A stretch of DNA of 6,502 nt. Origin: Pseudomonadota bacterium (GTDB taxonomy: Bacteria; Pseudomonadota; Gammaproteobacteria; Burkholderiales; Burkholderiaceae). The position numbers and the translations under genes were made by a program. Positions 1 to 5,625 of the stretch are shown piece after piece. The notes beneath the pieces were generated by a model. That model made no database searches. It was not told the origin of the DNA and was given only the letters and a program-made list of their open reading frames with translations. Position 1 is the first letter of the stretch. Each line of letters opens with the position of its first letter. Location of the stretch: contig JAEZQX010000343.1 in the NCBI GenBank assembly GCA_023441105.1, positions 1 to 6,502 of the forward strand, in the 5' to 3' direction.

Positions 1-273
1 CAACACGACGCCCAGGTTCTCGGCGCGCCCGCGGGCGCGCCGGTCCTCATCCCAGGCGAACAGGTTGTCGTCGTCCATCAGCAGCGTGCCGGTGCTCGGC
101 AGGTCGAGGCCCGCCAGCAGGCCCAGCAGCGTCGACTTGCCGGAGCCCGAGGGCCCGGTGATCGCCACCGTCTCGCCCTGCCCGATGGTGAAGCTCACCG
201 CGTCCAGGATGGTCAGGTCCTTGCCGGCGTCTGGTACGCTTTTGCCTAGGTTCTGGACTCGGATGACGGGCAT
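1..273 (-). CDS. ybbA: ABC transporter ATP-binding protein, YbbA/LolD type (partial, N-terminal 91 residues)
   Basis: This is the N-terminal part of an ABC ATPase; the gene runs off the left edge. The protein begins MPVIRVQNLGKSV, with a Walker A motif GPSGSGKST near residues 40-48, followed by LLGLLAGLDLPSTGTLL, typical of the MacB/LolD/YbbA subfamily that powers export or lipoprotein-release permeases from the cytoplasmic face. Q-loop, signature motif and Walker B lie outside the window. The ATG at 271-273 is the first in-frame start and fits where the family begins, but no clear Shine-Dalgarno precedes it. A nearer-looking ATG at about 288-290 is out of frame. Divergent placement from a TesA-type esterase is the same as E. 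coli ybbA-tesA, which supports YbbA over LolD. The family is certain; the symbol rests on context. Confidence 0.9.
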   Translation of the reverse strand, partial: MPVIRVQNLGKSVPDAGKDLTILDAVSFTIGQGETVAITGPSGSGKSTLLGLLAGLDLPSTGTLLMDDDNLFAWDEDRRARGRAENLGVVL

Positions 274-353
274 CGTCGGGTGTGCGCCATGGTGAACGGA
301 GTGGACGACCGGCTGCGAAGGATCGCCCGGCCGGATGAAGTGGAGAAGGAAGG
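274..353. promoter_or_regulatory. Divergent ybbA/tesA intergenic region
   Basis: These 80 bases separate two divergently transcribed genes, so promoters for both are expected here or just inside the genes. I see no convincing -35/-10 pair on either strand. The one clear signal is a purine-rich ribosome binding site, GGAGAAGGA at 342-350, serving the esterase. Confidence 0.45.
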
Positions 354-1148
354 ATGCGAATGCCGCGGACGATGCGAACGCCGCCGATGAACAGCAGGAC
401 ACGGCAGCCGACGAACGGGCAACTGCCCATTCTACCGGCGCCGGGTGCGCATCGTCGCAGTGACCTCACGCGCCACCCGGGCCGCGAGGGTCCTTCGGCG
501 ACGTCTTCGCGTCGGTCCTTCCTGCAGCTGGCAGCCGCCCTGCTCGCGCCCTTGCCTGCCGTCGGCATGGCCGCCACCGGTCCGGACGCCAAGCCTGCGG
601 CAGCGTCCGAGCGGCTGATCCTGGTGCTGGGCGACAGCCTGTCGGCGGAATACGGCATCGGGCGCGGCGAGGGCTGGGTCAGGCTGCTGGAGCAGCGCAC
701 CACGCCGAAGGGCTGGGGCATCGTCAATGCCAGCATCAGCGGCGAGACCACTGCCGGGGGACTGGCACGGCTGCCGGCCCTGCTCGTCAAACATCGGCCC
801 GGCATCACGATCATCGAGCTGGGCGCCAACGACGCGCTGCGCGGCCTGCAGATGGCAGTCACCCAGTCCAACCTGCAGCGCATGATCCGGCAGGCGCGCG
901 AGGCCGGCTCGCAGCCCCTGCTGGTCGGCATGATGATGCCGCCCAACTTCGGCCCCGCCTACGCGCGCCAGTTCAGCGAGATGTTCCGGCGCGTCGCCGC
1001 CGACGAGAAGATCGCCCTGGTGCCCTTCCTGCTGGAAGGCTTCGCGGACGACCTGGCATGGTTCCAGCCCGACCGCATCCACCCGACCGCGAAGGCCCAG
1101 CCGAGGATGCTGGATAATGTCTGGCCGGTGTTGAGCGGGATGCTTTAG
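354..1148 (+). CDS. tesA: SGNH/GDSL hydrolase, TesA-type arylesterase/lysophospholipase with Tat-like signal
   Basis: A periplasmic-type esterase of the SGNH family, which hydrolyses acyl esters, thioesters and lysophospholipids. All family blocks are present: GDSLSAEYGI with nucleophile Ser95, the oxyanion glycine in SGETTAGG (Gly130), GANDALRG with Asn159, and DRIHPTAKAQ with the Asp240/His243 pair. Residues 51-73 read SSRRSFLQL followed by a hydrophobic stretch and AVGMA, matching the twin-arginine consensus S-R-R-x-F-L-K; this implies export of the folded enzyme, whereas E. coli TesA has an ordinary Sec signal. The start at 354 has GGAG eight bases upstream. ATGs at 360, 372 and 387 are alternatives that would shorten a rather long n-region without touching the signal. 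It is divergent from the ybbA-like ATPase and ends 6 bases before tRNA-Leu. The family is certain, substrate preference unknown. Confidence 0.93.
   Translation: MRMPRTMRTPPMNSRTRQPTNGQLPILPAPGAHRRSDLTRHPGREGPSATSSRRSFLQLAAALLAPLPAVGMAATGPDAKPAAASERLILVLGDSLSAEYGIGRGEGWVRLLEQRTTPKGWGIVNASISGETTAGGLARLPALLVKHRPGITIIELGANDALRGLQMAVTQSNLQRMIRQAREAGSQPLLVGMMMPPNFGPAYARQFSEMFRRVAADEKIALVPFLLEGFADDLAWFQPDRIHPTAKAQPRMLDNVWPVLSGML
1113..1118 (+). promoter_or_regulatory. Possible -10 element for tRNA-Leu inside the esterase 3' end
   Basis: GATAAT at 1113-1118 is one base from the TATAAT consensus and is conspicuous in a GC-rich gene; there it encodes Asp-Asn near the esterase C-terminus. A transcript starting about 7 bases later would have a leader of about 30 bases before the tRNA at 1155, a sensible distance. 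The -35 region at the right spacing is poor, so this is tentative. Cotranscription of the tRNA with the esterase is the alternative. Confidence 0.3.
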
Positions 1149-1154
1149 CGCCCG

Positions 1155-1241
1155 GCCCGAGTGGTGAAATTGGTAGACACAAGGGACTTAAAATCCCTCG
1201 ACCTCACGGTCGTGCCGGTTCGAGCCCGGCCTCGGGCACCA
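1155..1241 (+). tRNA. leuZ: tRNA-Leu (anticodon UAA), CCA encoded
   Basis: A complete class II tRNA of 87 bases. The acceptor stem pairs GCCCGAG (1155-1161) with CTCGGGC (1231-1237), then discriminator A1238 and encoded CCA at 1239-1241. The D-arm contains the tggtagac element. The anticodon stem pairs AGGGA (1182-1186) with TCCCT (1194-1198) around loop CTTAAAA, giving anticodon TAA at 1189-1191, which reads UUA and UUG leucine codons. The long variable arm forms a GACC/GGTC stem, diagnostic of Leu/Ser/Tyr tRNAs, and the T-arm is GCCGG-TTCGAGC-CCGGC. It closely resembles E. coli tRNA-Leu(UAA). The symbol is given by analogy only. Confidence 0.97.
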
Positions 1242-1660
1242 AGCGGCGATGCGATTTTGGGGATAGCGCTCACTCCCCGAGGCGCTGACGCAAACGCGCC
1301 AGAACGCGACCCGGCCTCAGCGCAACCTTCCCCTGCAGGTTCCAGTTCCTCCAGGTGACTCGCCGCCTGCTTGCGACCGGTCATAGTGCTCGAAACCGCG
1401 GCAGCCAGCGAAGGATCTTACGCGTCTCGTCTTCCTGCATGCCAGTGGCCGTCGCAACCATAAGAACGGGGATCCGACATCCACGCCGTCTTCGGGCTGG
1501 TGATGGCGAAGCAGCCGACCAATTGATCCCATCGGCATCGCAGTTGCCCGGGGACAGCGAAACGACTCGTGATGCCATTCGGAACGTCAACATGTGTCTC
1601 GACGCTATTGCAGGTCGGAGGAAAGCGGAAGTAAGAATAGGTCGGGAGAAGGAGCTGGAC
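1242..1660. other. Gene-poor stretch downstream of tRNA-Leu
   Basis: About 420 bases between the tRNA and the lipoprotein gene. Open frames exist on both strands but none has a convincing start, ribosome binding site or recognisable protein. The plus-strand frame open from 1355 is in phase with the hydrolase and is best read as untranslated leader. No integrase fragment and no copy of the tRNA 3' end was found. A short stem, GGGGA (1259-1263) with TCCCC (1274-1278), lies just after the tRNA and lacks a following T-tract, so it is not a clear terminator. The stretch may be promoter and leader plus decayed DNA. Confidence 0.5.
1649..1654 (+). promoter_or_regulatory. Shine-Dalgarno that fixes the hydrolase start at 1661
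   Basis: AAGGAG lies 6 bases before ATG 1661. This near-perfect site, with the lipoprotein signal that follows, decides against the longer in-frame reading that would begin near 1355. Confidence 0.8.
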
Positions 1661-2668
1661 ATGCTGCATCGTCAACGCGCTCCTCTGCGTGTAGCCTTCT
1701 GTGCGGCGATCGCATCATTGCTTACTGCATGCGGCCCAGCGGGAGAAGACGCCTACGGCGTCACCTCATCGGCTGGCGGCGACAATCCCCAATTCGAAGT
1801 GATAGCCAAGTCCTGGCGACGCGACTCCTTTGCCAACGCCAGACTAGCAGAAGAAGATACTGGCCCGAGGCTGCGCAACCTGGCGACGGGCCTCAAAGAC
1901 CGAGGATTCCTGCGCATCAATCGAGGGGAACCCGCTGAGGCGTTTGATCAAAACAAGCCGACGATTATCTTGGCCCACGGATGGCAGCCATTTCCGGCAG
2001 TGTCGTACGGCGATACGCCATCTCTGTTCAATGAGCTTTCCAATGGACTGCGAGCGCACCTTGGTGCGCCGGTGAACATTGTCGAGTTCCACTGGGAGGG
2101 TGCGTACACACCACTTTTCTTCATAGCGGGAGTGATGGCAGAAGTGGCGGGTGGACGCCTCGCCGAAGAAGTCGCAGCCGTACTACCGCCCGCTTATGCA
2201 CACCACATTCATCTCATAGGACATAGTCATGGCACAGTGGTGAATGCCACGGCACTCGACAAACTGGAGGCATCGGGAATCCGGGTAACGCAGGTGACCA
2301 TGCTTGAAGCCCCTTCACGCTTGGGGATCGAAGAGAGCGATCAAGAGCGAGGCTACGGGGCCGGGTTCTTTAACCCGATCTTTGATCGGTCGAACATTCT
2401 CTACGTCGACAATCATTTCGGCACCGGGGTTTTGGCGTTTGGAGCGGCAATTCCAGGGGCACACAACATTCCTTACCCCGATGCAAATCATTTCAACATC
2501 ACACGCCATTACCTCGACCAACTTTCTTCAGGTGTAGTGACATCGGCGACGCAGTTCGCCCTGGAACTGCCGCAGATTCCACTCTACGAGCCTCAGAACA
2601 TGGCTTCGCTTCAGGCACTCTCTACGACGAGCAATCCGAGAGTTCCTGTCGCTGCCAATGCGCCGTGA
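1661..2668 (+). CDS. Putative alpha/beta-hydrolase (lipase-like) lipoprotein
   Basis: A 335-residue predicted lipoprotein. Residues 1-24 form a type II signal ending in LLTAC, so Cys24 would be lipidated and the protein anchored in the inner or outer membrane. The hydrolase core has TIILAHGWQP (residues 101-110; HGW acts as the oxyanion loop in lipases), then NIVEFHWEG, then IHLIGHSHGT with the nucleophile elbow G-H-S-H-G and Ser189. Candidate acids are Glu216 in TMLEAPS or Asp250 in LYVDNHF; candidate histidines are His277 in ANHFNI and His283. The layout resembles the lipoprotein-lipase/pancreatic-lipase class of serine esterases, but substrate cannot be read from sequence. The gene is poorer in G+C than the esterase: my hand count is 27 of 60 at 2461-2520 and 34 of 60 at 2101-2160, against 43 of 60 at 901-960. 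With the tRNA upstream, that suggests acquisition by transfer. Nothing is visibly broken. Confidence 0.8.
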   Translation: MLHRQRAPLRVAFCAAIASLLTACGPAGEDAYGVTSSAGGDNPQFEVIAKSWRRDSFANARLAEEDTGPRLRNLATGLKDRGFLRINRGEPAEAFDQNKPTIILAHGWQPFPAVSYGDTPSLFNELSNGLRAHLGAPVNIVEFHWEGAYTPLFFIAGVMAEVAGGRLAEEVAAVLPPAYAHHIHLIGHSHGTVVNATALDKLEASGIRVTQVTMLEAPSRLGIEESDQERGYGAGFFNPIFDRSNILYVDNHFGTGVLAFGAAIPGAHNIPYPDANHFNITRHYLDQLSSGVVTSATQFALELPQIPLYEPQNMASLQALSTTSNPRVPVAANAP

Positions 2669-2885
2669 ACAACACCGCCTTCATGTACGGGACCAATCGC
2701 GCCACGCCCCCTGTCCGGCCCTGACGTGCCGAGAAGTCCAGAAGCAACCTCTGGACGCCTTACATCCAGGCCTCCTCAGGTCTTTTCCTTGGGAGATTGA
2801 TGTCCAGGTGATGGCCGTCCAGCCTACCATGGAGGGGGCGACCCGTTCGCCCCAGGTACTCGACTAATCCCATAGGAGATGCAAT
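2669..2885. other. Intergenic region before the lectin-like gene
   Basis: These 217 bases hold no supported gene. An open frame covers most of it but lacks a ribosome binding site and looks non-coding. The region carries a perfect inverted repeat, listed separately, and several TCCAG/CTGGA motifs. A promoter for the lectin-like gene is expected here, but I could not identify one confidently. Confidence 0.45.
2736..2756. repeat. Perfect 7-bp inverted repeat
   Basis: GTCCAGA (2736-2742) and TCTGGAC (2750-2756) are perfect inverted arms around a 7-base spacer. No T-tract follows on either strand, so an intrinsic terminator is unlikely. It lies 129 bases before the lectin-like gene and 67 after the hydrolase, so it could be an operator or an mRNA-stabilising hairpin. 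Confidence 0.5.
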
Positions 2886-3563
2886 ATGTGCATAGAAGGA
2901 ATCGACCGGCGCATCGGGCAGGCCATGATGCTGGCAGCGGCTACGTTCGCGCTTTTGTTCGCGGGGGCGGGCCACGCCCAACAGGCCGACATGTCATTCT
3001 TCGTGACCAGTACCGGATCCGGCAAAGGCGCGGATTTCGGCGGCCTGGAGGGCGCGGACAAGCATTGCGCTAGCCTCGCCTCGGCCACAGGCGCTGGCAA
3101 ACGCACCTGGCGAGCGTACCTGAGCGCCAGCGCGTCGGGCGGCGCCTCAGCCGTCAACGCACGCGATCGGATTGGCAAAGGTCCCTGGGTGAACGCCAAG
3201 GGCACGACCATCGCGAAGGATGTGGAGGAACTGCACGGCAGCAACAACCTGACGAAACAGTCCGCGCTGACCGAGAAGGGAGAGATGGTCAAAGGACGCG
3301 GCGATCAGCCGAACCAGCACGACATCCTCACCGGCAGCCAGCCGGACGGCACGGCCTTCGCCGGCGCCGAGGACCGGACCTGCGGCAACTGGACCAAAAG
3401 CGGGGAAGGGTCGGCGATGGTCGGTCATCACGACCGCATGGGCCTGAACGAAGAGCCACCCGCGAAGTCCTGGAACTCCTCGCACCCATCGCGCGGCTGC
3501 AGCGACGAGGCACTGCGGGGTACGGGCGGGGCGGGCCTGTTGTATTGCTTCGCCGCCAACTAG
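2886..3563 (+). CDS. Secreted lectin-like protein
   Basis: A 225-residue exported protein. Residues 8-31 form a Sec signal (Arg-Arg, hydrophobic core, GHA) with likely cleavage after Ala31. The mature part begins ADMSFFVTSTGSGKGADFGG and carries conserved-looking stretches: EGADKHCASLA, TWRAYLSAS, NARDRIGKGPW, LTGSQPDGTAF, SGEGSAMVGHHDR, SWNSSHPSRGC and a C-terminal GGAGLLYCFA. These I recognise from bacterial proteins annotated as lectin, with a C-type-lectin/endostatin-like look. Cys61, Cys166, Cys205 and Cys221 are the only mature cysteines, suggesting two disulfides formed in the periplasm or outside the cell. AGGAG at 2874-2878 lies 7 bases before the ATG. Base composition matches the host better than the preceding gene (41 G+C in 60 at 3001-3060). 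Sugar binding is inferred from family naming only. Confidence 0.8.
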   Translation: MCIEGIDRRIGQAMMLAAATFALLFAGAGHAQQADMSFFVTSTGSGKGADFGGLEGADKHCASLASATGAGKRTWRAYLSASASGGASAVNARDRIGKGPWVNAKGTTIAKDVEELHGSNNLTKQSALTEKGEMVKGRGDQPNQHDILTGSQPDGTAFAGAEDRTCGNWTKSGEGSAMVGHHDRMGLNEEPPAKSWNSSHPSRGCSDEALRGTGGAGLLYCFAAN

Positions 3564-3676
3564 GTCTGGACGGCACAGGACCGGCGCAAGGAGGCCTCCG
3601 GCCAAGTCTCGGCTGGGGTCCTCCACACCCCTCCCGCAATCGCACGTGCTCTGTCAAGACTGAGCCTCGCCATCGC
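3564..3676. other. Convergent intergenic region, lectin-like gene and DUF6766 gene
   Basis: The two flanking genes converge here, so transcription from both sides should end. The only notable structure is the 10-base palindrome GGAGGCCTCC at 3590-3599 and a distant AGGACC/GGTCCT pair around it. Neither has a T-tract, so no intrinsic terminator can be called. Confidence 0.4.
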
Positions 3677-4072
3677 CTACCCAACCTCATGTGCGTGCGG
3701 CTTCGCGTGCCCATGCTTCCTCAGGTATCGATCGTCCAGATCCGCAATCAACGCCTCCGCCTTGTCGCCCGCGCTAAGCTTCAGAAGCTCGTCAATTTTC
3801 GCCTCCATACGATCGTCGTTTTCCTTCGAGGCGGGCGAGCCAACGTATAGGAAGTAGGCGAGGCCAACCACCTGCCAGAGCAACTGCAAGAACTCCGACT
3901 GCCAGTTCTCGAACGTGTCGCGGCCGAGTTGCACTGCGAACTCGGCAAAATTGGGATCCTGCCCATGCTGAGCTGCCTCGTTGGCAAAGGCATACCACCC
4001 GAACATCCAATGCCCGGCTATCGACACGAGGAAGAAGCCCGCTGTGAGCCATGCATACGCGTATCTCTTCAC
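3677..4072 (-). CDS. DUF6766-type small membrane protein
   Basis: A 131-residue protein of unknown function. Two hydrophobic segments, about residues 8-28 and 62-78, make a helical hairpin in the inner membrane. The loop between them holds HGQDPNFAEF and the conserved-looking RDTFENWQSEFLQ, followed by YVGSPASKEND; these features match the DUF6766 family as I recall it. The C-terminal half is charged, helix-prone and ends in a His-rich HGHAKPHAHEVG tail that might bind metal. I chose the GTG at 4070-4072 because GGAG lies 6 bases upstream; an earlier TTG at 4082-4084 would overlap that site. It follows Ku on the same strand after 73 bases, suggesting one transcript. Composition is lower in G+C (33 of 60 at 3841-3900). 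The role is unknown; context suggests stress response or DNA repair. Confidence 0.82.
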   Translation of the reverse strand: MKRYAYAWLTAGFFLVSIAGHWMFGWYAFANEAAQHGQDPNFAEFAVQLGRDTFENWQSEFLQLLWQVVGLAYFLYVGSPASKENDDRMEAKIDELLKLSAGDKAEALIADLDDRYLRKHGHAKPHAHEVG

Positions 4073-4145
4073 ACCGCTCTCCAAAAAGGTGATGCTGAAT
4101 CATCCGCGCCTGAGCAGCTACGCCTCGTGCTTCCTACAGACCTGC

Positions 4146-5204
4146 CTACCGCCTTCTGGCACGGCCACTCGCCGGCGCAACTTCTCCTGCCGACTTCGTC
4201 CCGGCTCGTTTGACAGGCTTGCGTTCCCCTACAGCCCGCCGCGGGCCCTTCTGCTCACCGGTGGCTGACGTGGACGGCTTCTGCCGTAAGCTGGCACGCA
4301 AGGCGGCCATCAGGTCGACAACCTGAGCTCCTGCCGAGGTTTGGACATGCTCCGGAGCAACGACCTGCTTGCCGGCGATTTTCTCTTCCACGGCCGCGAG
4401 AATCCGTTGCTTCTCCTCATCGACGAACCCTGACGGATCGTAGCTGTCGACCGAAATCTGCTCGACTATCTGCTTGGCCAGCTTCAGTTCGGCCTCGCTG
4501 ACATCGAGCAGTTCGATATCGAGATCCGCCAGCGACCGAACCTCCTCGGCGTAGAGCAGTTGCTGTAGCACCATCCCCCCTTCCGCCGGTCGGATCTGGA
4601 CGACGTACTCCTTGGACCGGAAGGCCCACTTGGCCAAGGCGCTGCGGCGGGTTTCGAGCATGGCGCGAAGCAGCAGGTTGTAGGCCTTGGCACCGCGCTT
4701 GTCCGGCGCGAGGAAGTACGCCTTCTGGTAGTAGATAGGATCGACACCCTGCTCGGGGATGAAGGCCACGATGTCGATCGTCTGCCTCGACCGTTCCTGG
4801 AGCGCCTTCAGCTCATCGGCGGTGAAGAGGACAAACTTGCCTTTCTCGAACTCATAGCCCTTTGCCATCTGCGAACGCTCAACCACCGCGGGCGCGGCAA
4901 TCGGGGGCTCGTGCGAGGTAACTGGAACAGGAAGCTCTCGTCGTAGCGGGACGATGTCTCGGCCCCGAGGCCCAGCACCGCGAGAAGCGGGGACCGCCTC
5001 GGGCTCCTCGGGGGCTTCATCGACTATCGGCTCTTCCGGCGGGGGCGGAGTGTCCGTCACATACTGCTGGCGAACCCGCGAGCCCGCCGCACTCATCAGC
5101 TTGAAGTGGATCGCCGACGAGCTTTCCGTTGCAGAGTACAGCTTGATCGGGATGGACACCAAGCCGAAGCTGAGAGAAAGCGAGGCAATCGAGCGGGCAG
5201 CCAT
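4146..5204 (-). CDS. ku: Non-homologous end-joining protein Ku, with a large insert
   Basis: A 352-residue bacterial Ku protein. Ku forms a homodimeric ring on broken DNA ends and recruits ligase LigD for end joining. Diagnostic stretches are SLSFGLVSIPIKLYSATE (residues 9-26), KGYEFEKGKFVLFTADELKAL (115-135), IDIVAFIPEQGVDPIYYQKAYFL (143-165), the helical RSALAKWAFRSKEYVVQIRP (187-206), and the C-terminal LigD-contact region near 255-285. A basic tail rich in Lys, Arg and Ala (310-352) matches the DNA-binding extensions seen in many bacterial Ku proteins. Residues about 51-110 are unusual: a Pro/Glu stretch, then Gly/Arg and more Pro, where most relatives have only a short linker. ATG at 5202-5204 has GGAG 4 bases upstream. 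It is divergent from the DUF3606 gene and followed by the DUF6766 gene. LigD is not in the window. The family is certain. Confidence 0.97.
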   Translation of the reverse strand: MAARSIASLSLSFGLVSIPIKLYSATESSSAIHFKLMSAAGSRVRQQYVTDTPPPPEEPIVDEAPEEPEAVPASRGAGPRGRDIVPLRRELPVPVTSHEPPIAAPAVVERSQMAKGYEFEKGKFVLFTADELKALQERSRQTIDIVAFIPEQGVDPIYYQKAYFLAPDKRGAKAYNLLLRAMLETRRSALAKWAFRSKEYVVQIRPAEGGMVLQQLLYAEEVRSLADLDIELLDVSEAELKLAKQIVEQISVDSYDPSGFVDEEKQRILAAVEEKIAGKQVVAPEHVQTSAGAQVVDLMAALRASLRQKPSTSATGEQKGPRRAVGERKPVKRAGTKSAGEVAPASGRARRR

Positions 5205-5425
5205 GATTCTCCGTCTAACCCCCGGGTGAGGAAGCTACGGGCACGATGCGGACTTCACATCGCACGCCGTGACGCTCAGTCTAGCGGTACGTTCGTTGAC
5301 CATGGTGGCGTATGTCTGGGATCCGGCGCTCGTTCTGCATGATCCGGACGGGCATAGGTCTTGATGTTGGCAGGTTGCCGCCTGCCTGGGCGGCGGGACA
5401 TTCTGCAAAAACACGGAGAACCATC
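5205..5425. promoter_or_regulatory. Divergent regulatory region between ku and the DUF3606 gene
   Basis: These 221 bases must supply promoters for both genes. On the minus strand GCTAGACT (5285-5278) differs by one base from the GCTATACT type of -10 favoured by sigma-S. It would start a transcript about 65 bases before ku, although the -35 region is poor. That would fit stationary-phase control, known for some bacterial Ku genes. On the plus strand a TTGACC at 5295-5300 lacks a partner -10. Two overlapping hairpins lie nearer DUF3606 and are listed separately. Confidence 0.35.
5369..5394 (+). repeat. Two overlapping, mutually exclusive hairpins
   Basis: GGCAGG (5369-5374) pairs with CCTGCC (5381-5386) around TTGCCG. 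GCCGCC (5377-5382) pairs with GGCGGC (5389-5394) around TGCCTG. Each stem is perfect and shares bases with the other, so only one can form at a time. The pair ends 20 bases before the DUF3606 ribosome binding site, within its probable leader. It could be a regulatory leader, a protein-binding site, or chance in GC-rich DNA. Confidence 0.45.
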
Positions 5426-5611
5426 ATGCCTGATGACAAGACCAAGAGCGCGGGCCAGGACCGCAAGCGAATCAGCTTGAGCGAAGACTACGAGGTCCGG
5501 GACTGGGCGAAGAAATTCGGCGTGACGCCCGAGGAGCTCAGGAAGGCGGTGGGTGCAGTCGGGAACGACGCGGCCAAGGTCGAGGCCCACCTGAAAGGCC
5601 AGAAGCAGTAG
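5426..5611 (+). CDS. DUF3606 domain protein
   Basis: A 61-residue soluble, highly charged protein. After a short Lys/Asp-rich head (MPDDKTKSAGQDRKRISL) it has the DUF3606 core EDYEVRDWAKKFGVTPEELRKAVGAVG and ends in a helix, KVEAHLKGQKQ; the domain fills the whole protein as usual in this family. The core looks like a small helical fold with a helix-turn-helix-like TPEELRKAV segment, so nucleic-acid binding is possible but unproven. GGAG at 5415-5418 lies 7 bases before the ATG. An upstream in-frame extension to about 5312 lacks such a site and was not used. It is divergent from ku. Members of this family are often seen with general-stress genes, which fits this setting. Function is unknown. 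Confidence 0.9.
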   Translation: MPDDKTKSAGQDRKRISLSEDYEVRDWAKKFGVTPEELRKAVGAVGNDAAKVEAHLKGQKQ

Positions 5612-5625
5612 ACGCGCCAAGGTTC

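Noticed and set aside
47..946. Long minus-strand open frame of 299 codons opposite the esterase
   Set aside because: It lies antisense to tesA and in a different frame from the ABC ATPase; its end only echoes the ATPase Walker region out of frame.
1259..1278. Intrinsic terminator after tRNA-Leu
   Set aside because: The stem is only 5 bases and the T-run lies before it, not after, on the transcribed strand.
1145..1384. Minus- and plus-strand small open frames over the tRNA
   Set aside because: They read through tRNA-Leu; proteins of the type RARTGTTVRSRDFKS are a known artefact of translating tRNA genes.
1355..1660. N-terminal extension of the hydrolase to 1355
   Set aside because: The 102 extra residues have no domain, the upstream start lacks a ribosome binding site, and they would bury the lipoprotein signal whose own ATG has an excellent AAGGAG.
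2658..2867. Plus-strand open frame between the hydrolase and lectin-like genes
   Set aside because: It overlaps the hydrolase end, has no ribosome binding site and no recognisable protein features.
4073..4084. TTG start for the DUF6766 gene
   Set aside because: GGAG lies inside or directly against that start; it is properly spaced for the GTG at 4070-4072.
5365..5390. Sigma-54 promoter suggested by TTGGCAGGTTGC
   Set aside because: The GG and GC elements are too close; the base pair at the required -12 distance is not GC.
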